From Fibrobacteraceae bacterium (GTDB lineage Bacteria; Fibrobacterota; Fibrobacteria; Fibrobacterales; Fibrobacteraceae), in NCBI GenBank assembly GCA_023231365.1, contig JALNVO010000175.1:1-5885 (forward strand): a stretch of DNA of 5,885 bases, in the 5' to 3' direction. The position numbers and the translations under genes were made by a program. Every line of letters begins with the position of its first letter. Position 1 is the stretch's first letter. Positions 1-4,635 of this stretch are shown here, piece after piece. A model generated the notes under the pieces. It was not told where the DNA came from, ran no database searches, and saw nothing but the letters and a program-made list of their open reading frames with translations.

Positions 1-63
1 ACCTCTGCCGAACATATCCACTCTGGGACCTCCTCTTTTAATTTTTTCATTCTTTTTTTGCAT
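1..63 (-). CDS. Possible 5' end of a leftward gene running out of the window
   Basis: The minus strand is open from here to the window edge. It carries a perfect Shine-Dalgarno sequence AGGAGGT (plus-strand positions 28-34), 6 bases before a GTG (21-19) and 12 bases before an in-frame ATG (15-13). A further in-frame ATG lies at 63-61 behind GGAAGG. Read from 63 the peptide begins MQKKNEKIKRGGPRVDMFGR; from the GTG it would begin VDMFGRG. I do not recognise the protein, and only 7 to 21 codons are visible. The strong ribosome binding site is the main support. The frame stays open back to position 180, inside the insertion sequence, so openness alone means little. It could be chance purine-rich sequence. 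Confidence 0.25.
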   Translation of the reverse strand, partial: MQKKNEKIKRGGPRVDMFGRG

Positions 64-89
64 TTTGCCTTCCTTTTGCCCAGCACTAT

Positions 90-98
90 CCCCCCCCC
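90..98. repeat. Mononucleotide run C9 (G9 on the minus strand)
   Basis: Nine consecutive C on the plus strand, preceded on the minus strand by TGAGGA, so the minus strand reads as a GGAGG-type site merging into a G run. It lies 27-35 bases upstream (minus sense) of the ATG at 63-61. Runs of this length are prone to slipped-strand length changes; any regulatory role here is inference. Confidence 0.6.
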
Positions 99-149
99 TC
101 CTCAGGTCAAAATGTCCATTTTCATCTCCTAAAATCGGGGCGGAAAAGG

Positions 150-178
150 TGTAATCCCCCCGGAAAATAAGCGGGGTC
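150..178 (+). repeat. Left terminal inverted repeat of the IS3-family element
   Basis: Begins TGTAATCCCCCC and ends GCGGGGTC. The first 12 bases match the right end perfectly, and the inner GGGGTC also matches if one gap is allowed. The middle (GGAAAATAA against CATTTTTAA) is diverged. The TG...CA termini are typical of IS3-family ends. Confidence 0.85.
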
Positions 179-214
179 ATAAGTAGAGAAAAAACTATAT
201 CAAGGAGACTACTT

Positions 215-481
215 ATGAAGAAATCAAGATTCACGGACAGCCAGATCATGTCCATTTTGAAGCAGGGCGAGGGAGGCATCCCCGTCGCCGAGATCTGCCG
301 GGAACATTCGATAAGCTCCGCCCTCTACTACCGTTGGCGCTCAAGATACGGCGGCATGGACGCATCGCTGATATCGCGTCTGAAGGAGCTCGAACGAGAG
401 AACGCCCAGCTCAAGAAGATGTACGCCGAGGAAAGGCTCGAGGCCGAAATAGTGCAGGAGGCCCTCTCAAAATACCAGTGA
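215..481 (+). CDS. IS3-family transposase OrfA (helix-turn-helix protein)
   Basis: An 88-residue DNA-binding subunit of the IS transposase, which recognises the element's ends. It starts at ATG 215 with Shine-Dalgarno AAGGAG (202-207) 7 bases upstream. Residues 1-45 (MKKSRFTDSQIMSILKQ..., then CREHSISSALYYRWRSRYGG) have the pattern of the IS3/IS911 OrfA helix-turn-helix. Residues about 55-85 (LKELERENAQLKKMYAEE...) form the leucine-zipper-like coiled coil used for multimerisation. The length is normal and the frame is intact. OrfB lies in the -1 frame, as expected for IS3 elements that make an OrfAB fusion by programmed frameshifting. A modest A-AAA slip site (469-472) sits just before the stop, and GGCGCA/TGCGCC (489-494 with 505-510) can form a hairpin 16 bases downstream. 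Whether these suffice is unknown. Family assignment is secure; the subgroup is not determined. Confidence 0.93.
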   Translation: MKKSRFTDSQIMSILKQGEGGIPVAEICREHSISSALYYRWRSRYGGMDASLISRLKELERENAQLKKMYAEERLEAEIVQEALSKYQ

Positions 482-519
482 GGCGAGCGGCGCAAGATCA
501 GGGATGCGCCTGCGCCAAA

Positions 520-1300
520 ATGGTGAGACCGTCTTCCAGGCGGGAGGCGGAGAGAGAAGCGGTCAAAGAGAAGGGCGTCCCCGTTCAGGTCGCGTGCGTC
601 GCGTTCATGGTCAGCGAGACATGCTACCGCTACGAATCGAAGAGCCGTCCAGAGGATGGAACGATAGCCTCCTGGCTCATAAGCCTGACGGAATGCCATA
701 GAAGGTGGGACTTCGGGCTCTACCGCGAACTGGAACTGAACCTCAGGATCAAGCCCCACAAGCGAATCCGCAGGGAGAAGCCCGAGGCGATCGCCCTGCC
801 GACGGGGCCGAACGAGATGTGGTCGATGGACTTCATGAGCGACAGCCTAGAGAACGGACGCCCGTTCCGCACGATCAACGTCATCGAACGACCGCGAAGG
901 CCTGTGCGTGGACGTGGACTTCTCGCTTCCGTCGGCGCTCGCGATCCGGAGCCTTGAGCAGGTATTCGAATGGCGTGGCAAACCGGAGGCGATCCGCTGC
1001 GACAACGGCCCCGAATACGTGGGCGAGGAGATGGAGCGGTGGGCGCAGGACAGGGGGATAAGGCTTGTACACACGCAACCCGGGCATCCCAAGCAGAACG
1101 CGTACATCGAGAGATTCAACAGGACTGCGCACCACGAATGGCTGGAAATGCACAGCCTCAGGATGATCGATGAGGCCCAGGAGCTTGCCATGGAATGGCT
1201 CTGGAGCTATAATAACGAACGTCCTCATACGTCCATCGGAGGCTTCCCTCCCGTGAAAATGCTTGCAGGACTGAAAGACTCTACCTTAGGACCCCTTTAA
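520..1300 (+). pseudogene. IS3-family transposase OrfB (DDE integrase), frameshifted and internally deleted
   Basis: Catalytic transposase subunit with an rve-type integrase core, reading in two frames. The first part, from about ATG 520, reads KMVRPSSRREAEREAV, then WSMDFMSD with the first catalytic Asp, up to TINVIE near 885. The second part, from about 890 to the TAA at 1298-1300, reads DREGLCVDVDFSLPS, CDNGPEY (second Asp) and NAYIERFNRT (catalytic Glu), ending WLWSYNNERPHTSIGGF. Exactly 35 residues separate the second Asp from the Glu, the canonical D35E spacing, so the catalytic triad survives but is split between frames. Relatives I remember read VIDD-x-(N/D)-RE at the junction, where only four bases (GAAC, 886-889) remain for nine; this implies loss of about 5 bases. 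The same relatives carry about 21 residues (including a WNHKRVYRI-type segment) between WxFGL and YRELELNLRIKP; these are absent here, near 718-723. Both comparisons rest on recalled family sequence. The protein is probably inactive unless unusual recoding occurs. Confidence 0.88.
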
Positions 1301-1317
1301 AAATGGGGGGGATTACA
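1289..1317 (-). repeat. Right terminal inverted repeat of the IS3-family element
   Basis: Read on the minus strand from 1317 it begins TGTAATCCCCCCC and ends GGGGTCC, matching the left end over the outer 12 bases and the inner GGGGTC. The orfB stop codon (1298-1300) lies inside it. Confidence 0.85.
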
Positions 1318-1318
1318 C

Positions 1319-1369
1319 TCATCAACATTCCTGGTTTACTGTACTTCAAGCATAGCTATAGAACTGTAA
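1319..1369 (+). other. Short open tail beside the IS right end, possible gene 3' remnant
   Basis: Directly after the IS there is an open frame of 16 codons (tca tca aca ttc ctg ... gaa ctg) ending in TAA at 1367-1369, immediately against a rightward terminator-like hairpin. A stop codon abutting a terminator is how gene ends often look, so this may be the 3' stub of a rightward gene disrupted by the IS or by a later deletion. It is too short to recognise and could be chance. Confidence 0.2.
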
Positions 1370-1392
1370 CCCCGCGCAGAGCACGGGGTTTT
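1368..1392 (+). terminator. Rho-independent terminator-like hairpin, rightward
   Basis: AACCCCG (1368-1374) pairs perfectly with CGGGGTT (1384-1390) around a 9-base loop and is followed by TTTT (1389-1392). The T run exists only on the plus strand, so it stops rightward transcription. It therefore does not serve aroD, which comes from the other side. Now that the IS is present it would end transcripts leaving the IS. Its original gene is not visible. Confidence 0.6.
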
Positions 1393-1427
1393 ATGTTGAA
1401 TAAAGGGACGATTTGGACGATTTTATC

Positions 1428-1447
1428 GCCGAGAGCTGCATCTCGGC
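1428..1447. repeat. Perfect 7-bp inverted repeat (hairpin)
   Basis: GCCGAGA (1428-1434) and TCTCGGC (1441-1447) around GCTGCA. There is no T tract on either side, so it is not a classical terminator. It may help stabilise the 3' end of the aroD transcript, which would pass through it; that is inference. Confidence 0.5.
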
Positions 1448-1450
1448 AAT

Positions 1451-1472
1451 AAAGGCAAGCAAGCTTGTCTTT
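1451..1472. repeat. Near-perfect 10-bp inverted repeat (hairpin)
   Basis: AAAGGCAAGC (1451-1460) and GCTTGTCTTT (1463-1472), with one mismatch (a G-U pair in plus-strand RNA) and an AA centre. In practice the loop opens to four or more bases. It lies about 80-100 bases beyond the aroD stop and ends in CCTTTATT on the minus strand, a weak U-rich tail. It could be a poor terminator for aroD. Confidence 0.4.
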
Positions 1473-1553
1473 GCTGCGCTCGATTTGCATGCGGTTCCCT
1501 TAACCAAAGCAGTTTTTAGAGATGCCCTAAAAGGAAAGACGAGGCGTTCAAAC

Positions 1554-2306
1554 TTATTTGAAAGTTTCCGCAGCACGAGACGATTCATAAAGCTCTATTG
1601 ATTCTTCAATCGAAAGCTGTCCCGGAGCCTCGTATCTATTTAACGAACAATAAGAGAGATTCGCACCGCACAAAAGGGATTTGATCCGGCTTTCCCTCCC
1701 AGTTTCGCCCATCGCAAACAGAGAGAACAATTCAAAATTTCTGTGGTTCTTGCGGATAAAATCATACAAGGGAAGCACGTCGTCTTCTTTTGTACTCATC
1801 GCCGCGACCTTGAAACCAGAAGCCTTGGAAGACTCCGCTAAGAAAAGAAGCCAATTCAATTCTTCATCGCTCGGAATGCCCTGAAAATTGTGGTGCGAAA
1901 CGAGGATTTTGGTGCACTTAAAAGAAGGAAGCTTCGTGAGCTCTGGAAGAGAGCCCAACTCTTCAACTTCAATATCAATAAAATTTGGTACAAAAGAAGA
2001 ACTTAAAATTTCCCGGAATAAAGAGATGCGGGAAGCGGCCTCTACAGTAGGAAATTTGCCGCCATCGCGTTCCAAGCGAATAGTGCCGATGAGCAATGCA
2101 CTCGGGAATTGTTCGTGCACGGCAGAAGCAATTGCAGAAAAGTCCGTATCCTTTTCAAAAAGATCATAGCGAATTTCCAAAGCAGTGCAGAGCTTTGCCT
2201 TATTTGCCAAATTTCCTTTCGGCTCTTTTTTAAAAGAGCTAAAAGCCGCGGCATCGACGATTCCTGCAAAATAAGGGAGGGAATTATTGCGAAACTCTTG
2301 AGACAT
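1554..2306 (-). CDS. aroD: 3-dehydroquinate dehydratase, type I
   Basis: Catalyses 3-dehydroquinate to 3-dehydroshikimate, the third step of the shikimate pathway for aromatic amino acids, through a lysine Schiff base in a cytoplasmic TIM barrel. From ATG 2306 the protein has 250 residues, about the usual size (E. coli 252). Visible motifs: LEIRYDLF (43-50, substrate-binding Glu44/Arg46), TIRLERDGG (75-83), DIEVEEL (111-117), ILVSHHNF (134-141, His139 matching the catalytic His143 of E. coli), GFKVAAM (164-170, Lys166 matching Schiff-base Lys170), MGETGRESR (199-207, Arg207) and APGQL (227-231, Gln230). Against E. coli from memory, the Glu before the double Gly is Asp81 here and the Asp after the catalytic His is Asn140; both are mild changes. 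The frame could extend to a TTG at 2345, but that would add 13 residues (MCDKDSIFLFLKY) overlapping the likely promoter, so ATG 2306 is preferred although its ribosome binding site is weak. Divergent from the riboswitch; not obviously in an operon. Confidence 0.93.
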   Translation of the reverse strand: MSQEFRNNSLPYFAGIVDAAAFSSFKKEPKGNLANKAKLCTALEIRYDLFEKDTDFSAIASAVHEQFPSALLIGTIRLERDGGKFPTVEAASRISLFREILSSSFVPNFIDIEVEELGSLPELTKLPSFKCTKILVSHHNFQGIPSDEELNWLLFLAESSKASGFKVAAMSTKEDDVLPLYDFIRKNHRNFELFSLFAMGETGRESRIKSLLCGANLSYCSLNRYEAPGQLSIEESIELYESSRAAETFK

Positions 2307-2351
2307 ATACTTTAAAAATAGAAAAATACTATCTTTGTCGCACAATTAACG
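2307..2351. promoter_or_regulatory. Divergent A/T-rich promoter region between aroD and the B12 riboswitch
   Basis: Only 45 bases separate the aroD start from the riboswitch, so both promoters must overlap. On the plus strand TATCTTTG (2330-2337) matches the Bacteroidota -7 box TAnnTTTG, and initiation a few bases downstream would start the transcript just before the riboswitch's first helix at 2352. On the minus strand the T-rich stretch TATTTTTCTATTTTTAAAG would serve aroD. Host sigma-factor preference is assumed, so the exact boxes are tentative. Confidence 0.35.
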
Positions 2352-2532
2352 TTTTCCATGCCCTGAAAAGCCGGAATTTGTAGCGAACGCTGTAAATTCT
2401 GAGAGAATCCCGTGAAAACCGGGAGCGGTCCCGCCGCTGTATGGGAGTACGAAACCAGCAAGAACCAATGCCCGCAAGGGCGTGAAGGAGCTGGGAGTAG
2501 AGCGATCCCCGAGTCAGAAGAACTGTGGAAGA
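2352..2532 (+). ncRNA. Cobalamin (B12) riboswitch
   Basis: A 5' leader RNA that binds cobalamin and shuts off the downstream uptake genes. The conserved core is plain: GAATCCCGTGAAAACCGGGA, then GCGGTCCCGCCGCTGT, and the 3' B12-box-like GAGTCAGAAGAACTGT (2511-2526). The expected helices can be drawn: closing stem TTTTCCA (2352-2358) with TGGAAGA (2526-2532); a long hairpin 2374-2385/2388-2399; TCCCG (2408-2412) with CGGGA (2420-2424); GCGG (2425-2428) with CCGC (2434-2437); GGGA (2443-2446) with TCCC (2506-2509); CCAGC (2455-2459) with GCTGG (2490-2494); and a GCAA-tetraloop hairpin 2470-2481. It ends 29 bases before the receptor start, so control is probably translational. The exact 5' edge is approximate. 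Confidence 0.92.
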
Positions 2533-2537
2533 AGAAC

Positions 2538-2557
2538 GCGGCTTTGGCCGCAAAAGG
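2538..2557 (+). promoter_or_regulatory. Riboswitch expression platform with receptor ribosome binding site
   Basis: Just after the aptamer, GCGGC (2538-2542) and GCCGC (2547-2551) form a TTTG-loop hairpin directly against the Shine-Dalgarno AAAAGG (2552-2557), which lies 4 bases before ATG 2562. In an alternative fold CTTT (2542-2545) pairs with AAAG (2553-2556), masking the site. No U run follows, so translation control is favoured over termination. Which fold goes with the bound state cannot be told by eye. Confidence 0.45.
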
Positions 2558-2561
2558 CGAG

Positions 2562-4613
2562 ATGCGAGAGACATCCCACGAAAACGCCCTACGAGTGCGC
2601 GTTGATGCATTTATTTTGTTTGCTATCCTATTTTGTGCAAACAAAGTTGTATTGGGGGATTCTCTCTCTGTTCAAAATTTAGGCGTTTCCGAAATTTCTT
2701 TTGCAAAGAGATCTTCCTTTGAAACGGAAGGCCCGGACTTTATCGAACTTGCCGCAAGAGAGTGGGAAGGAAAAAATATTTCTGCTGCAGAGCTCCTTTC
2801 TAAAGAAGCGGGAATTCAAATGCAAAAACTGGGCGGCATGGGAAGCTTTGAAACTATTTCCATCCGCGGAGCTTCAGCAAAGACAGTGCTGATCTGCATC
2901 GATGGAATTCCTTTGAACGATGCCGGCGGCGGAGCAATTTCGCTGGGAGGTATCGATCTCAACCAATTTGAGAAAATTGAAATTTACAAGAATTACGCGC
3001 CCGCCCGATTCGGCGGCAACGCGATTGGCGGAGTCATCAACTTTGTAAGCAAAACCGATGCACAAAACCGCAACCGAATTTTAACGAGCTATGGAAGCCA
3101 CAATTCCGAAGAACTCTCCTATTCTATATCACATAAATTAATAGATAATCTCAAATTTTCTAGCGAAGCTGGATTTCGCCATTCCGACAACGATTATGAA
3201 TTCATCGACCGCAACGGAACCGCATACAATACAAATGACGATACTACACGCACGCGCCAAAATGCGGAATATACACAAATTTCTGGGACGCATACTCTTA
3301 AAAAATTGCATGGCGGCGGTTCTTTTTCTACGCTATCCATTACACACTCCAACGAATGGGGCGGAAACCCGGGCAAGGAAAGCAATCAAACCGTTGTCGC
3401 CGGCTTCGATAAAAGTTTATTTCAAACAAAATACCTATGGGAATCTCCTTACACAGGCAATCAGCAAAAGCAGGCGGGTATTACCGGGCGAATCGAAAAA
3501 TCGACGTCTCATTCTTATTATCCCTTGGACCACATCGGATACCTTTACGATTCTTACTTAGAATATGGAACTATCTCTTACTTGGCTCGTCCCGAAGCGT
3601 CATTCATTTATGAACCCACAAAATCGCCACAAAAAATTCATGCAGGGATTCATTTGTATGCCGAGGGTGAACTGATAGAGCCCAGAGACAATAACGAAAT
3701 TTCTTCTGCTTACAAGTGGGAGCTCAAGAAAATCCAAGGCGACATCGCAGGCGATTTCAATATTTCGCCCATTCCCTTTTTTACATTCGGCTGGGATGCT
3801 TCGGCGAGAGGGAGCGCCTACAAAAAGAACAGAGGAGTTCTGTACTCTCCCACATCGCAAGACACTCTTCCAGAGACACAGAAGAAAAATCTTTTTTGGG
3901 CAAGCCGTACAAATGTAAGAATTGGAAAGGAATCTTTTCCACTCAAGGGATTTGCTTCCATGGCGAAGTATTACCGAGCTCCAGAAATGATGGAACTTTA
4001 CGGAGTCCGAGAAGGCGTGCTTTCCAATCCCGATTTGAAAGCGGAAAAAGGAATTAATTGGGAAGCGGGAATCCGCTTTGAGCCAAATGTATTCAAAAAT
4101 TCATTCCAGTTGCTCTATTTTGAGACTCACGCCAAAAACGGAATCGTATGGATAACAAGCGCTTCTTTTACAAAACCGATCAATTCCGAAAAATCGCAGA
4201 CGCGCGGCGTGGAATTTGAATGGGAAAGCCATTATTTTAATTTATTCGATTATACATTCAAAGGAACGATACAAAACCCGCGGGACCGTTCGCAAATAGC
4301 CTATTATAAGAACAAATACCTCACAAACGAACCCGTAAAAACTGCGCACTTCGCCTTAAACTTCAACCTGCCGCTGAACATAGAACTTTCTCTCGAAATT
4401 CATTACAGAAGCTGTGTTTTTAATGACCGGGCCAACAGAGAAAAAATCCCAAGCGAAACCATTTTTAACGCCTCGCTCGCCCACACATTCACCACAAAAA
4501 CGCGCCTTGTTCTTGCGGTAAACAACATCGGCAACGAAACTTACCAAAACATCTATGATTCTTCACCCACGCCTGGACGTGAATATAAAGCAACACTCAT
4601 CCAAGATTTTTAA
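2562..4613 (+). CDS. btuB: TonB-dependent outer-membrane receptor, BtuB-like (cobalamin/corrinoid uptake)
   Basis: Outer-membrane active transporter powered by TonB-ExbBD; the substrate is inferred to be cobalamin from the riboswitch directly upstream. From ATG 2562 it has 683 residues. A signal peptide occupies about 1-32 (hydrophobic FILFAILFCANKVVL), and the mature start DSLSVQN (33-39) resembles the BtuB TonB box DTLVVTA. The plug domain (about 55-164) contains ISIRGASAKTVLICIDGIPL, LND, and GGNAIGGVINFVSK at its end. The remaining roughly 520 residues form the beta-barrel, ending NNIGNETYQNIYDSSPTPGR and a terminal Phe, as in BtuB. Somewhat longer than E. coli BtuB (about 614 with its signal peptide). 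The open frame extends upstream to a GTG at 2412, but that lies inside the riboswitch. GTG 2595 would give a tidier signal peptide (MRVDAFILF...) but has no ribosome binding site. The next gene follows after 22 bases, so the two are likely co-transcribed. Confidence 0.9.
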   Translation: MRETSHENALRVRVDAFILFAILFCANKVVLGDSLSVQNLGVSEISFAKRSSFETEGPDFIELAAREWEGKNISAAELLSKEAGIQMQKLGGMGSFETISIRGASAKTVLICIDGIPLNDAGGGAISLGGIDLNQFEKIEIYKNYAPARFGGNAIGGVINFVSKTDAQNRNRILTSYGSHNSEELSYSISHKLIDNLKFSSEAGFRHSDNDYEFIDRNGTAYNTNDDTTRTRQNAEYTQISGTHTLKKLHGGGSFSTLSITHSNEWGGNPGKESNQTVVAGFDKSLFQTKYLWESPYTGNQQKQAGITGRIEKSTSHSYYPLDHIGYLYDSYLEYGTISYLARPEASFIYEPTKSPQKIHAGIHLYAEGELIEPRDNNEISSAYKWELKKIQGDIAGDFNISPIPFFTFGWDASARGSAYKKNRGVLYSPTSQDTLPETQKKNLFWASRTNVRIGKESFPLKGFASMAKYYRAPEMMELYGVREGVLSNPDLKAEKGINWEAGIRFEPNVFKNSFQLLYFETHAKNGIVWITSASFTKPINSEKSQTRGVEFEWESHYFNLFDYTFKGTIQNPRDRSQIAYYKNKYLTNEPVKTAHFALNFNLPLNIELSLEIHYRSCVFNDRANREKIPSETIFNASLAHTFTTKTRLVLAVNNIGNETYQNIYDSSPTPGREYKATLIQDF

Positions 4614-4624
4614 CAATACATCAA

Positions 4625-4630
4625 TAGGAG
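4625..4630 (+). promoter_or_regulatory. Ribosome binding site of the lipoprotein gene
   Basis: TAGGAG lies 5 bases before ATG 4636, in the 22-base gap after the receptor stop. It decides the start: the open frame reaches back to 4555 inside the receptor gene, but only ATG 4636 has this site and is followed directly by a lipoprotein signal peptide. Confidence 0.8.
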
Positions 4631-4635
4631 AAAAA

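Larger units (their letters stand above)
150..1317 (+). mobile_element. IS3-family insertion sequence, degenerate copy
   Basis: A complete element about 1.17 kb long, bounded by inverted repeats that start TGTAATCCCCCC. It contains the two-gene layout of the IS3 family: a small helix-turn-helix OrfA followed, in the -1 frame, by a DDE transposase OrfB. It is clearly richer in G and C than aroD, the receptor or the lipoprotein, which points to acquisition from elsewhere. OrfA is intact, but OrfB is interrupted by a frameshift near 886-889 and appears to lack about 21 residues near 718-723, so this copy is probably not autonomous. The flanking bases (AAAGG on the left, CTCAT on the right) show no target-site duplication. 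IS3 elements normally make one of 3-5 bp, so one side may have been rearranged after insertion. The 3' end of orfB runs into the right inverted repeat. Confidence 0.9.
1393..1553. other. Intergenic region downstream of aroD with small repeats
   Basis: No convincing gene on either strand; the two short overlapping open frames of about 60 codons have no family features and no ribosome binding site that I can defend. It holds a 9-base tandem duplication of GGACGATTT (1406-1414 and 1415-1423), a 7-bp inverted repeat GCCGAGA/TCTCGGC (1428-1434 and 1441-1447, 6-base loop), and a longer near-perfect inverted repeat at 1451-1472. Transcription from aroD reads leftward through these, but neither hairpin has a U run on that strand, so a normal intrinsic terminator for aroD was not found. 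Confidence 0.5.

Noticed and set aside
1..180. Leftward open frame of 60 codons beginning at ATG 180 inside the IS
   Set aside because: It has no ribosome binding site and crosses the IS end. Only the far-left part with AGGAGGT is kept as a weak candidate.
1428..1472. Hairpins as an intrinsic terminator for aroD
   Set aside because: Neither has a proper U run on the aroD strand; they are recorded only as inverted repeats.
1391..1601. Two opposing short open frames of about 62-65 codons downstream of aroD
   Set aside because: They overlap each other and the aroD end, show no family motif and lack a convincing ribosome binding site.
1681..2315. Plus-strand open frames opposite aroD
   Set aside because: They are antisense shadows of a clearly recognised enzyme gene and have no features of their own.
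2307..2345. TTG 2345 as the aroD start
   Set aside because: The extra 13 residues come from A/T-rich promoter sequence, and the 250-residue form from ATG 2306 already has the full family length.
2412..2561. Upstream extension of the receptor frame to GTG 2412 (733 residues)
   Set aside because: These codons lie inside the cobalamin riboswitch core and give no signal peptide at the N-terminus. ATG 2562 follows AAAAGG and a signal peptide comes next.
4555..4635. Upstream extension of the lipoprotein frame to 4555
   Set aside because: It overlaps the receptor's 3' end out of frame. The AGGAG site and lipoprotein signal peptide fix the start at 4636.
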